DNA from: Eremophila alpestris peregrina
Taxonomy: Eukaryota > Chordata > Aves > Passeriformes > Alaudidae
NCBI GenBank assembly: GCA_009792885.1
Contig: WMCF01000009.1
Location: 1,279,054-1,343,053 of the forward strand
Direction: 5' to 3'
Length of the DNA: 64,000 bases
Shown: piece after piece, positions 1-14,100 of the stretch
Numbering within the stretch: the stretch's first letter is position 1
How the letters are laid out: the number at the start of each line of letters is the position of its first letter
Position numbers and translations under genes: made by a program
The notes under the pieces: model-generated
What the model saw: the letters and a program-made list of their open reading frames with translations, nothing else
What the model was told of the DNA's origin: nothing
Databases searched by the model: none

Positions 1-345
1 CAAAGGGTGCACCAGTTCAAACCACGGGAGCTTTTCCAAGAGAATGCCATGGGAGGCTGTATTTATCAAAGGCCCTGCTGCAGGGCCTTGTAGACAACAT
101 CACAGCCTTTCCCTCTTCCACTAAGTGGGTCACCAGGTCACAGGAGATCAGGCTGGTCAAGCAGGACCTGCCTTTCCTAAACCCATGCTGGTAGGGCCTG
201 GTCCCCTGCTTGTCCTGTATGTGCGATGGCACTCAAGGTATGTACTCCATAACCATCCTGGGCACTAAGGTCAGACCAACAGGCCTGTAGTTCCCTGGAT
301 CCTCCTTCCAGCCCTTCTCGTGCCTGGCTGTCACACTGGCTAACC
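1..345 (-). mobile_element. CR1-type LINE fragment, reverse transcriptase region
   Basis: Read on the minus strand, this stretch encodes pieces of a non-LTR retrotransposon reverse transcriptase. The block EDPGNYRPVGLT lies near 275-305. A block containing QHGFRKGRSCLTSLIS and then THLVEEGKAV follows near 100-200. These match the well-known order of motifs in avian CR1 ORF2. The frame is broken by a stop near 230 and the catalytic F-D segment is degraded, ending in a remnant reading RAFDKYS, so this is a dead fragment. It is truncated by the window edge. It lies downstream of the TRA2A 3' end and has no visible link to it. Confidence 0.85.
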
Positions 346-1139
346 ATGTGTTTGAAAGAACAAAACCAACATTAAATATACCAAGAGTTCTTTATCTTAC
401 AATATGTGGACCTTGGTTTAGAGAGAACAATTTTCTTAACATTTCCTAATTTGTCTGCATCACCAATAAATACTGGTAAAATCATCAGAGTTGAAAGATT
501 TACTTTCAGTGTTTTAGCTACTCTGCTTTCAACTTACTAAGAATTCTCAACTGCAATTTATTGATAAGACATCATGGATTCAAAGGTATTGAGCAGTAAC
601 CAGTTAGACCTTGTTTTGTCACCAATTTCTCCTGGCATATTCTATCAGATTTAAGATGTGTGCTGGTGTTTCTTTTAACTACTTGTTAATAGTTCCTGGC
701 ACCAACGCTCAGAAACAGCTAATGCAATTACATTTCATACACTTACCCTCTCAAAATCATGACAAAACTCTTTTGGTGGCCTTCCCTGACAATCAGGATG
801 AAAATTTGCTGCAAGGGCTTTGTGGTCATATTCCTTTTGCTGTGGCAACATCAACATTCAACCAGCCACTTGCCAGAAAGCTAAACGAAGTCAATAGTGT
901 TCCTCTCACTCAACCATCTCACCACAACTCCCTCAAGTGACAAGGATGGCACAAGAAAAAGCTGGTCTACCCACTCTACTTAGCCATCCCATATAACCAC
1001 ACACTGATTCTCAGGGAAGATAAGGCTCCTGAAAAGACAGGTAAAAGCTGACTTTATCATCCACACCCCAGTACCAAGTATTGTTTAACTTATATTCCAA
1101 AGTGACATAAAACACAGAATGAAAGACAAGAAACCACAG
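346..1139. other. Intergenic, downstream of TRA2A
   Basis: AT-rich, non-coding sequence lies between the CR1 fragment and the inferred TRA2A cleavage site. A 109-codon open frame on the plus strand at 611-940 has no recognisable domain and no splice context. I treat it as chance. Nothing else was seen. Confidence 0.5.
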
Positions 1140-2110
1140 TATCAGTGGACTTAACTTTTATTGAGGGGAAAAAAAGGTTTACATGTAGCTGGAGGATTTT
1201 CCATCCATACTTCCAGAAGTTCAAAAAGGACTGGAAACAAAACTTGCTCCATCATTATTTCAATACCAAAAAGTTGGCGATTTTTTCTTTCATGAACAGC
1301 AAATTATATAACTAATTGCTATGTTCAATAAATATTTTTTCTCCTGCACCAATTAAGGGAAAATATTCCACCAAGTACCACAAAGACTCCAGGAATTTAA
1401 CAATTTTAATTTCAACTGCTATCCACTGCATAGCAATCCAAAAACTTTTTTCTATAAAACACACAGCCTTAATTTTGAGTGTACAAGGATCTATTCTCCC
1501 AGTCAGTCAAATACCAAATTCTGATCTAGCTCAAATAGTCTACTCTCAAAGCAACTACTTGACAAAAAAAAAATTAAAAAAAATCCTCTGGTTCATGACT
1601 ATCTAAGCAAATTTATCATTACAGAAAAGGCTCAAAGTCATTACTTGTTTATCAAAGTAATAGGTAAACATTTTAACAGAAAGATTAACAAGTTACTTGG
1701 AAATGCAGGTTTATGTTAAAGTATCCGAGTGTGTATACTACATATGACATGCAAGCTTTAAAAATATCAATGCTCTCTTCTGATTAGTCAGGAGTCCAAC
1801 TGTTTTAAAAACGAAATAGGAATGACTTCCAAAATGTATCAGCACTTTGGGGTTCTCTATTTCATTTTGCTCAAGATGTTTTACTACACAAAAACTACAA
1901 CAATTACAATATTCAGGAGTATTACAATAAGAAGGGATGGAAAATAGGAATACTTCAACTGAAAATATGTATATTCTAAATGAACCAAAGACTTGTGAAA
2001 GAACTGGAAGGAGGACAAGAAAGGGAAGATGGAAGGGAAAGCAGTAGGGATGCTAAAGATCTGAACTTTGTATTTAAAAATCAAGTCCTCAACTGTAACT
2101 CTTCTGATCT
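1140..2110 (-). other. TRA2A: TRA2A 3' UTR with poly(A) signal
   Basis: The TRA2A stop codon lies at 2113-2111 and the last exon continues leftward. On the minus strand the first good AATAAA hexamer is at 1162-1157. It is followed by a T/GT-rich stretch around 1110-1140 that fits a downstream element, so cleavage near 1140 is inferred. This would give a 3' UTR of about 970 nt. The 86-codon open frame at 1884-2144 on this strand crosses the stop in another frame and is not a gene. Confidence 0.6.
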
Positions 2111-2121
2111 TCAGTAGCGCC
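2111..2121 (-). CDS. TRA2A: TRA2A coding exon 8 (last 3 residues and stop)
   Basis: The acceptor CCAG at 2125-2122 is followed by GGCGCTACTGA. Joined to the single A left by exon 7, it reads Arg-Arg-Tyr-stop, the terminal residues of TRA2 proteins. Only 11 coding nucleotides lie here, and the rest of the exon is 3' UTR. Confidence 0.92.
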
Positions 2122-5100
2122 CTGGAAAAAACAAAAGATGACACAATTACTAATTACACAACCATAAACTAATTGTACATGTTATCTCAGCTTAACCGTG
2201 CCCAGATTTTTTTGCTTTCACATTCAGAATTCCCATTGATCAGTTCATATAACAATGTTTATGTCAGCCAAATTCTGTTTATTCCCTTGTATTTACTCAC
2301 TTGGACTATAGGAACGGGATCTTGATCGCGATCGGTATCGACTATAATAAGGCGATGGTGATCGTCTCCTTTAAAGGAAATTAAAAAAGAAACCAAACAA
2401 CATCCATTATGAAAGAAGCCTTATTCACATCACTTCTACAGAAGAGAATCACTTCCTTAGCACTGAAAGACTTGGCCTGCATGAATGATTTCTGCTTTAT
2501 TTGGCTGTGGCTTATGTTATTTAACAAATGCTTTTATATTTCTCTATTTGATGTGTTTAAACTCGAAGATATTCCCAAACAAAGAATTTAATAAACTCTC
2601 ACTAGCCTTACAAATGCATGAAGTGCTTTCCAGATGCTTACAATTCTTGTTGAACAACATTCTCTGAAACCAGATAACTTTCAAAACAGCAAGATGGTTA
2701 TGAAATGTCAAGCATTAAAAATCCCATCTACAAATAATCCCTTTTTAAACAGCAGTGTGTATCAGCTGTCCCTGGTTCTATATACAGCATAGAAAAACGA
2801 GTTCCCTTTTTATCTGTCCACTTGATTCCTGGGGTACATGCTCTACACCTCCTTCACGTAGCAAAATTAACCCCTTGCCCAAGAGAAAAAACAAATTATA
2901 TAAACACTGAATATTCTCACTACTTTAATCCCACAAAACCTAAGGGAATTAGGCTCTAACACATAACAGGCATGAATGCAGAATATTGATACAAACTGAG
3001 TAATGTATTTTGTCATCTAACTTTTCAACAAACCAACAAATCCACTGTTACAAAAAAAAAAAAATAAAGATTAGGTACCTGTATCTGTAGTCATATTCTT
3101 CGTATCTGTCATATCCTCTGTCATACCCCCTATCATAATATGAGTCTCGACGGCGACCTGCTCCACCGCCACCACCTCCTCCACTGCTATTAGGGGAAAA
3201 GAAAAAGCAAAAACAAAACCCCCTTTATATAGCTACTCTTCATCCTGAGTCAAATTACTAGATAAATAAATATAAATTATTTTTTATCTTTTTTACAGTG
3301 GTCTTGCAATAAGTCTTAAGACTAAGCCATAAAAATAGACACGCAAAATATTTAAATAAAAACACCTTCAAAAATCCCAGAAAAACAAGGGATTTGACTC
3401 TAATTCCTATCAAAATCCAAGGCAAATCGGCACCTTAGTGTTTCAGCAGGCTAAGGATACATTAATTGATCATGCTAGATACTGTTTTTTCAAAGCAGGT
3501 CCTTCAATACTTTTATAAATAAACCTAAAATAAACTACAGTAGGATTTAAGAGTGCATGAACCACAGTACTGCATTCTTTATACTAGTAATTTCTTCAAC
3601 CAGAATCCAGCACTCAGTTTAAATCCATTGAACCTACTGTGTTGGCCTGCCCATGTAGATGCCTGGGGTGGGTGTATGTGCTCTCTTGGTGATTGAATAA
3701 TCCACTCGAATCCTCCTGCCATCCAGCTCCATTCCATTTGCATGCTCCATTGCCTGCAGGAGAGACAAGGAACAGGGATGTGAAATCTGCAACCTACTGG
3801 TAACTATGGAAGTCTATGTACAAACACATTATTTTCCGCCAGAAAAACAAGCCTGGAACTCGTCTTGTTTAGACTGGTTACAGTGCCCCACTGTGGCGAC
3901 TGGCTCATCTCCGGTCCCTATGCCTGCCTGCCGGTGGTGTTACAGGACTGCACTGGGGTGCCGAGCTAATGCGACTCTCAATCCCTTCTTAAGGGAGCAC
4001 AGACTAACCACTAACACAGCCACTCTCCCTAGACTTTATCTCCTACCCATCTCAAAGGTAAACTGAAAGTCAAAACAGCTTTTTCCTGAAAACTGCATCT
4101 TTCCCACCGCCGCCTCTGACCCAGAGGGGACGGGCGGATTCAAAAGCTGTGCAAAACAGTGGCTTCCTGTAGGGTGCATATGGCCGGATTACTGCTCGTC
4201 GGCTGCCATTTCATGCTCCCCCAGCCTCCTGCCATCTCCCTTACAAGGACCTACTTCAGCAGAGCTTAGTAAAATGGCGGGTTCAGCCTACATGGATACC
4301 TAATTACAACCTTCCTCCCCACTCCCCCTCACAATAGCAGCTCGCCTAAGTGATCCACACAAGGGGCTGCGCTCAGACGCCCGTGCCTGCAGAGCCGCCC
4401 GCAGCCCCGCACGCACTCGCTGGGTGTTCCTGCCCCAGCTTCTCCACCCTGAGATCAATACAATGGCCTTTCACTAAATCCAACCATCACAGCAAGTTTT
4501 TCAAAGGGCACAGCGTACTCTGAGAATTATATTCATGCAAAAGTAGCCTAATAACCCAAACTCCAACAAATCCACAACAGTTAAAATTAACAGCTAATGA
4601 TGGACTGGAGAGGATTTTTCAAAATTTTGCTTTTGAATTTTAATAGCTTTTGTTAGCTGCTACAGGATCTCTGAAATACCAATACACATCACTTACTTCC
4701 CAACACTAAGCACAGCACTTAGTCCAATACACATTATTTTTATTTTTCATGTGTGGAGAAGACACAATGTGTTACAATCTTGAGTTAAAGAAGACAACCA
4801 CTGCGCTATTTTTTAGCTGCAAAAAGCAACACCCAACCTCAAAACATGAAGGTGCCTCTAAGCTGAGGGTTTTTATTTTCCTTTTTTTTTTTTTTAATAA
4901 TGAAACATTTCTTCAACAATCTCAACTCTTAACAAGAGCCTTTCTGAACTTACACACATGTCATAAAGGAGATACAGAAACCTGACATGCCCATGATTTA
5001 ACTGCTGTGCCCAAACTGGAAGTGACTGATGATCACTAATTTATTTATCGAGAATGAGTTTGGATTTTAATAATGGTGTTTGTGCCCATACTATACCGCC

Positions 5101-8100
5101 ACCTAGTGATTTGTGTTCCTGTACAAAACTAACTACATTTAGCCAACTGCAAGGCACAGCAGAGAGCATTCCAAGTCTTTCAACATACACTCAGGTATAT
5201 TTTGTGACTAAAACACACTCCTCAGTTTTAGTTTTCTAGCCTTAAAATCTTTTCTTTCCCCACAAGGATGACATAAATTAATCTGTGCATGCATCCAAAG
5301 AAAGCAAGCGTGCACAAAACTAACAATAAAGACTGCAAATATTTGGCTGAAAAAATACCTTCATGATGAAAAGCATCTTTCTGGAAATGCAGCAAGTTAA
5401 CTAGTAAGAAATTTTCTGCTGCATGGCATTTTTAAGGCCAGTCAACAACTTGCAGAAGAGTAAACTGAAGCGACAAGAAGCCACATCAAATCCAGAACAT
5501 CTGGCATGTGTGTCTTATTTAGTTAAGCCAACAGACACCTCTTCAAGAGGAAGAGTTCTTTGACAGAGGGAACAGTACAGAGAAGAGCAACATACCAGCA
5601 AAAGAAATGAAGAATTAATTTTGACAGTTGCTTGTTTGTTTTAGAAATACCAGGAAATGTGGTACATTTCAGTGGATAAAGATTATCTGGTTATCAGACT
5701 GCACAGAACTCCTGGTCATAATGTCTAATGTCCTACCAAATATTAAAACAATTCTCTTATGGTTCAGCAGCTATCAGCAATAACTGCCAAGTAAAAAATT
5801 TAAAATAAAGACAATCTTTAAGACAAAAACCAATAAAGCCTCTTATCATTCTGATTGCATCCCCAAATACAGGAAAGCAAAAACCAACAATAATTAATAG
5901 TATGAATCACTCAAATTCAGTAATTAGCAACTGGAAATTCTTTCTAATAAGGCTCCCAGATTTTCTGCACCACTCTTAACATGCACACCTCAGGTCTTTG
6001 AAATAAAGGACTTAAGTTGACATTATTAGGTAAGGACTGCTGCAAGATGACCAAAAGCTCTCTGAAAACCTGTGTTCACATAACTGATACAATAGTATTT
6101 ATTTTGTATGGAGGCTGTAAAAATATATTATTGGTGATCCTAATATATTATTAGTGATCCTAATCATTGGCATTTCTGTGCTTTATTGAAGTAGTTTACA
6201 AGAAAATTTTGGATTTTACAATCTTGTATGTCACATTCAAAACAAGTTTCCATTTTCTTTTCTTGCTGGTTTTGGGTGTGCACAACTGCTGCGTTAAGAA
6301 TATTTGAGCGTCAAAGAGAAAAAAAATTGCATATTCTCTCTAACAATGCTTAAGATATTTTCAAATACTGTTTAAGATGATCAAATGAAACTTTAAAAAG
6401 GAAAAAAAAATATTGGGGTTTAAGACATACGATGCCCTCTTTAGGAGTCTTTAACTGTCAACAATCTGTTTTTATTGCAACCTGGATTTTTTTCAAAATA
6501 TCTGAATATCGTTAGAAGACTTGCATGGCTTTTGCAAGAGGACAGTAAGCAAGCATTCCTATAAACATGTAATATTAATTCTGGTAGCAAATTCTACAGA
6601 AAACTTGATTTTTCTAGGCAGAATACACACCTATATGTTTGCAGCCAGAAAACAGAACTAGGACTGGAAATGGCATAGGGTCAATCTTGGATCACATTTT
6701 TAGAGTTTTAAATCTTCAGCAGATTATCCATAGTAAGCAAAAGGGGTTATCTATAAGGTAGATTTGACAAAATGAGCAGTTCCTGAACTACAGTATCATT
6801 TCCAGTGGCTCAAAAAAGTCAGAAAGCATTAAATTTAACAAAGATTTTAATGTCATTTGATATTCAATACAGTATATGATGTTTTCTACACGTATGACCA
6901 GTGAGGAAGAGTAAAATGAATTTGGAAACACAACTTTTAACTAAATGCACAAACTTAGATGGGTGGCTGATATTAGTTAAGCAATCAAGAACCCACTAAA
7001 AAAATTAAAGACTTTCAGTCTGGATAACTATTTCAATAACTTGACATCACTACAAAGTTAGCAACGTACAGACTGAATACACTTAAACAGTCAAACATGA
7101 GCAGTTTATATTGTGACTTATTTTGAAAACGTGTTCTCATGATTTAAAATTAACTACACAAGGTACTGCATTTGGTTTGGTTGGTTTTTTTTTCCTCACT
7201 GTAGTTTTGGGGGTTTCTTGTTTTTTTACCAGAAGTTCTTCTCTATTGCATTTAATGCCACTGATAAAAATATCATTTCCACTCTATCACAGGTACAGCA
7301 AGGGATGAAAGACACAATGGATTAGATTCTCTCCTCCAGTATGTTGATTACTGATTCAGTTCTGGATTTACTGAGAACAACTGAAAGGATATTCCAAAAA
7401 AAAAATCTGATAGAATTAAAAAATGAAATTCAGAAACTCTTATTTTTATACTTGTGGCAGTCTGCCAAGTTCAATTCAAGTGTCCATTTCACTTTTGAAT
7501 AACACTCAATTTATGTTCTCTAGTTTGAGATTTCAAGAAATTTAGAATATTGTCAATGCTAACTTTCAAACATGTACAATTATGAACTTAAACACTGATA
7601 GATTCAATGTATCATCTTTAAAGCATACTTTAGAACTTCAGAGTCAAGAAATACAGGATTTCAGAGAACCAGAATGAAGAACTGGATGTTCCTGCAAATA
7701 TCAGCAATTTCATGGTATTTCAGAGTCTCCAGAAGTCTGTAAATTGTAATTCCAAACATCTGAGACCTTCTAGTTCTATTTTCTGGTATATCAAGGGTTG
7801 TTTTTCATATCATGAACAATACTCACATCATTTCTTCAAGAACTCATGGGAGTTTTATTCAGTAACACTGGTTCTAAGCTAGTCTGCATGTACCACAGAT
7901 TATGTTTTTCAAATTGAACTGATAAATTCCACTATTATTCTGGTCTTTGGCAACTGAATGATGTTAATGGTTTGAGTTGGTTGTTAATGAACAGTACTTC
8001 AGAAAACGGCGCTGGGAAGATGGTCAAAACTTTTTGAAGAACATCTAACTAGCATTAGAAAATTCCATATTGCCAACAGCTGCTATAGCTGATGCTTCTT

Positions 8101-11100
8101 AGATGAGTTCCTCCTACAGACAGTACATTCACAGTAGCCTCAGTTTAAACAACTAACACTTCACAGTCTGAGCTACTGAAAAGCTGGTTTAGCAGCATAT
8201 GAAATCCCTGGCAACTGTAGTAAGAACCATGTCCCTAGAACAGCCAGCACTTTTCACTCATGGTTTTCTCAACTTACTGTTAAGTAAGACCCTGACACAA
8301 TCAATTCCTCCCCCATCAACTTATTTTCTCATCCTAGTACATAGAAGTTTGTGATCCTCTTTAACACAGAAGATAATCCTTATGTGATGGGCATATGAAT
8401 ATCCTCTGTAATTTAGTGAAAATATTGCAAAACAACATTACAACACTGGCTCCATGCCAGTGTTGCCAATACTGCAAACTATGTAATAGAGTGAGAAACA
8501 AGTCTTGAACAGATGCTTACAGATATTGCCCTTTGCATGTTGCACATGTAGCTCTAAGGACTTGGAAAAAGGTGGCCAAGACACTGCACTACCCAAGGCA
8601 GAAAAAGCAATACCAAGTATTTTTTAAAAACCAACAACTTTCTGAAATAAAACAACTTTGCAGAAAATAAAACCCACTACACCCATTCTAAAAATAGGTA
8701 CATAATGACAGAAGCTTTTCAAACAGGCTTTGCACAAGCTGACAGACAAGAACATTGGCACAGCAAAACCTAAGGTTTCTAGACAACCATTAGACATTTA
8801 TCAGTTGTTTCCTAGACATCCATCAGTCCTTGACATTTACTGTCTGCTATCACACTTTGAACTAAAGACAGTGCCCACAAGCATCTTCAATATGGGTTAA
8901 AACCTAAGAATCCAGTTGAGTGTTATTTTGCAAACACTATACCACTGCAATAAAAGACATCTGATGGAAAAGGAATCTTCTGTCTCATCATCAAGTTTCA
9001 TCTTAACTGTTAGACAGAGTTTCAAACAGACTAGAACATATTCTACAAGTAATCTCCTCAATTGGACACTTGCTCTGAAAACTTTTCTCTCAGTCCTGTT
9101 ACAGTGGGATGTCTGAAGCTACTGTAATGCTTTGACAGCTTCTCTGTGTAGTAGTTATCAAAAGCTAAGCTTGTGTTTCTCTTTATAACAAAGATGTTCG
9201 TGAACAGCTAACAACAAGGCTGTTATGGTGTCATAATCTGAAATTCTGAAACTTTAAACCAGTTGAAGTAAAAATGAACTTAAAACTGCCCCTTCTGTGC
9301 TTTTAGGACACTGAGAAGTATCACCTTGAAGAAATGCTATTTTACCTTGTCTTTGGAGTTCCAATACATCAAGCTAGTTGACAGCTCAAAATGTCTTTAC
9401 TACCATACAGACACTGCACAACTTGGTTCCAGAATCATGACCCACAGCAACATTTTAAGTGATTCAGTAACGGATCCAGTTTGCAAAAGTGGTAACAGTG
9501 ATGACAAAGATCCTGAGGGATTTCAGCTGCAAGAGGATCCATGCACAACTGACACTGATCAATCTTTAAGTTATGGAAGTTTAAACTTAACTACTCACAA
9601 TTAATTTGATGTAAAATTTTAGTGTTACCCGTATTTCAGAGCATGTCTGCTGAGAAGCTTCCCTGTGCTAGCCTTCCGGAAGGACAATAGTGAAGATTAT
9701 GGAAAATCCTCATTTTTCTGTGGAGTTCTACTCTCATTTAATCCACCTATCTTTAAAAGAGCTGGAACTTAGTTCAACATCTCATCTCTTTTAGTTAGAT
9801 GTTTAGGATGTTGAAAGTTTGGATCCTGGTTATTTTTTTTGGTTGGCTGGAGTTTTAAAAATTATTATTATTTTAAGAAGAGTTACTTACTGAGAACAGA
9901 GGTAATTGAAGTATCATTGCTTTTATGCAAACTCAACTTTTCAGACTATCTTCCAAACAGAGAATTGCTTCATTTCCTTCAGTGTTCTACAGGGCCTGTC
10001 AAAAAATTTCACACCTACAGCTACATATGTAGCTATCTGTATGTATGTACCTACATTTATGTATCTTCCCTTTTCTACACCAGCTGCCACTTACTGCCAT
10101 CTTCAAATCTGTCCTCAAGGCCCATGAATTAATTCATATAAACAAGTTTCTTCTTCTGGCCTTCTTGCCAAAGTATTTCAGTTATTTAAGTTCTAGGTGT
10201 TGGGAGGGTTTACATCCTTTCCCCCTCTTCAGGCACCAAACCATTGGAGAAAAAAAAAAGGGTTTAATTACATCCCAAATTTTTTCAGTTCCTGCTTAAG
10301 GCCCTAATCTTTACTTCTGTATTTCTGAATGCAAGTAACATGCTTTTTTGTTTTCCTCTGCATTCCAGTTTCACAGCCTCTGCCAAAACAGCTTTATACT
10401 GAACAAATGACTTCATGCTATTTACACGGAGCATTTGAAGAAATGCATGGCATCACGCATGACCACTGCCCGTGGCAACCAGGGAAAAACCTCCTTTTAA
10501 AGACATCTGAAGCTGTAAAGCAGACAAGACTGGTACATGAATGTGCCAAGGAATACCGTGCAAATATTTTGGATGTGAAAAGTTTTAGAGAACAGCCACT
10601 TTTTCAAAAACTCAACAAATTCAGTCTGCTAAGAAATACAAGGCTAGAAGTTAGAAGAGAGCAGGCCAATACAGACTAATCATTACACAGCCATTCACCC
10701 CATGAACCTCTCTACCAACCTGTCCAGCTGAGTGCAGGAAAATATAGAACTAAAGGAAGTTTTGTATCCTTTTACATACCTCTCTAACCCGCAACAACTA
10801 CATGTATATATATCTACAAAGACTACTCTTCCCATAAAACTGATTCTCAGCTGGATCATATCAGAAGTCAAAGACAAGAACTAAGTTTACTTCAATCAAG
10901 TAATCCACAAAACAGGTTTTTTTCATTAAAGTATCATTAAGTAGCATCAGAGTTCTTATTTTTCAGGTCCTGATAGGTTCCAGAGTTGTCATCCTCCCTG
11001 CCTTCAATGCTAAATGATCTATAAAGACAGGTGTCATATTTAGTATCTCCTTATAAATAAACATATCAAATGCACACAGAATCAAACAGCACATCTGCCC

Positions 11101-14100
11101 AAACCTATTTACCCATAAACAAGATCAATTCTGTGACTCAGTTTGTCCCAAAGACAGAGATAATCACACAATGCAGGCTTAAAGACTTCTTTTAGAGGGT
11201 GTCTTTACTTTTAATAGCAACTTTAGCTATAAATTTCAGTAAATGTGGTGAAGCTCATGGTATCATTACAGGGGTAAAAACTTACTGCTTATTGTATATT
11301 GTGGTAAATCCTAACACAGGCTGCTGTTCATATTCTTTCTTTCCTTACAGATCAATTATACTAACAACTCAGTCTAACTATTAAAAGCTATCTATCTGTT
11401 AAAGAACCAAGAAAGCAATAGACCAAGGCACAAATCAAGACAAACCCCACTGTTTTTCAAATGTACAGTGACATGCCTAAGAGGAGAAAATGCAAGGGTA
11501 ATCTCCAGAATTTTGATTCAAAAACAACTTAAAACATCCAACATGTTTCAAAAATGCTTTAGACATAGAAGAGTCAAAGACTTAGGTGCACTTTGAAGTA
11601 ACAGACTAAAATCAAAGTCCAGTGCTCACTGATGATTTAATACAGCTTATGCTCAAAATCTGCCCACGCATCTGAACAGTGAACTCAAATGCTTTATTTG
11701 TTTAGAAGTGCTACATTGCTTGAACAAAGATTAATTGATTTTTAAATTAATTTCAGTGTGAGAATCTGCTAGAGAATACACACTCAAAAATTTTTTTGTT
11801 TTACAGACAACTGATGAAGATAATGCATAAAGAAGCACACCTGAAAAGAAGTAGCAAAGCATGCATTTACCTCTTTAGAATCATCAATCCTCTCAAAGTA
11901 AACGAAAGCAAATCCTCTTGATCGTCCAGTCCGCTGATCATAAACCACATTGACACCAGTCAAAGGTCCATAACGGGAAAAGACTTCACGTAAATCTCTC
12001 TCCGTAGTGTACAAACTGAGACCAAACACTCCAAGACAGGTATTAGGATCTGGATTAGCCTGGTAACACAAATGTTCAACTTAAATGAATTTTAGTTTAA
12101 AAAAAAAATTCAAATATATCAAAATTATTAATTATAAAAAAAAATTAATCTGAAGAAAACTAAACTAGTTAATACACATCTTAACACTTTAACAGTTATC
12201 ATTCTAATTGTAATATAATTTCAAAAAGCAACTACTTTCATTTGTTTTTATTTTAGAAAAAAAGGCCAAGACAAACTTCTCACATTGATAAAAAACTCCA
12301 ATATTTAAGCATTCTGATTTACAGAAAAGCTAGAGACTAGAGGAACCCATGTTACTAGTATTTCATACTGGAATTACCAACAAGGGGCAGACACCACATA
12401 CAAATCTCTGCTGAGGACAGGTCTGCCAGCCTGAACTCCCACCTTTAGCCCTTTTGCATGGCCATCACAGGCACTGTAGAGTGCACACTGCCTCCAGCTG
12501 CCCACACTACACGTGAGCACTTGAGCTCCTAAGCACAGACTATTAAACTATAATCTAGCTTCTACAGAAACTTCCTCCACCTCAGCATTTCCTATCCAAC
12601 TATACTGAAAGTCAATATTTACATTTGTAAGTTAATCTTTCCACTTGTAAACTGGATGAAAGGCACCTGCTTCTTTCATCTACAGAGCAACAAGTGTTGG
12701 AAAGCCAGTTCTGTGAAACTGTAATCCAAAAGCATGTGTATTTCTTTAGCACAAAATTCTTGACTCTCTAACATGATGTGGGATACTTAATAAATTTCAC
12801 TTCAACTAGACAAAGTCAAATATGCCATAGTACAAGGTACAAGTTCTCTTTTAGGCTGAAAATTTCTCTACATGCCAGAGAGAATTTGTATCTAATGCTA
12901 AATCCTTTGTAAGAATTATTTTGATTAAAATCAACATGTTTTTCAGTTAGGCATCTGACACCTGTAGTACTAGATGCAGCAATTTAAAACACCAGCAACA
13001 AGCACAGAGATTTAATGTTTCTGCCAAAATAACAACTGAAGGTGACACAGCCAAAATTCGTATTTCAGTTTCAGATAAGTCATCTATGCACAGTAATCTA
13101 TGCCTCAGAGCCTGCTTTTCAGCCTGATTCAAAGACTGAAAAGGTTTAGATCTCCTGTCATATTTTTTTCTGTATTTGTTCTGGAATCTATTGTGAAAGT
13201 AAGATGCCTGAACTATTGATATATTTGAAGTTCCTTTCTTTCCATTTGTCAAAGTTTGAACCTCTGTTTTAAGACATGAATCTTCTGCAATTCTTCACTA
13301 TAGCTGAAGAGCAAAAGACCTGGCAGTTTGTAATTCAGAAGTTTTAATTATACATGACAAGATATGTATTTTTTACTCCATATTCTAATCTGATAGTTGA
13401 ATGGCACTGGCAACTATACTCATTTTATCACTGAACTCCTGTAAGTATAATGAAAATTGTTTGGGCAAATTCCTCCACACATCCCTTCCTGTTACCCCTT
13501 TTTAACATCCCTCTTACACTTAAACCTTATTAATTTTCCTGAGTACTGAGATCAGTCTGCAGACCATAAGTGCTAAGTACATCATTGGAAGTCCTAAACT
13601 GACTGTGGAGGGGCAGCTTTTGTATCAGGTTTTTGTACTGTCTCCCATCAATCCAAAATGCAAGCTCTCTCTACAAGAAAAGAAGTGGCAAAATTGCTAC
13701 CAATTTTCCTGGTATCTTTAGGACCTTGTTATTAAGGGGATTTAAAATCCATCTGAAATTTCAATTTCGTTTTGACACTGCTAGAACTACTCCTTAGAAT
13801 TACTGAGAAATTCACTGTGAAAACACTCACAGTGTTTCACTAAGTCATTTCCAAGGCAGAAAAACATCTTCACATAGCAAAGCATCCTAGTATTTCCTAA
13901 AGCAGTAAAGTGGATTCTTCCACCTTTCACCAGAAAGATGGCTAACCCACTTGAAGTTCAGCTATTTCTGCCAATTTTTCAAGACACTAGATTAATATTT
14001 ACTTCATGGTAATTAGATGATGGCAACAATCCATAAAAAGCCACTACAAACGTTGCTTCACCACAGCTTAAGCCACTGCATCTAGCACTGCTGGAGTCTT

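Noticed and set aside
1..345. Possible functional LINE reverse transcriptase
   Set aside because: It contains a stop and a degraded catalytic segment, and only a few hundred bases are present.
10329..10679. 116-codon plus-strand frame in TRA2A intron 4
   Set aside because: Antisense to TRA2A, no domain recognised, and no promoter or poly(A) context. Chance is the simplest explanation.
12947..13252. 101-codon frame in the TRA2A sense direction in intron 3, considered as an alternative exon
   Set aside because: It lacks a convincing acceptor/donor pair in phase with TRA2A exons 3 and 4, and no family was recognised.
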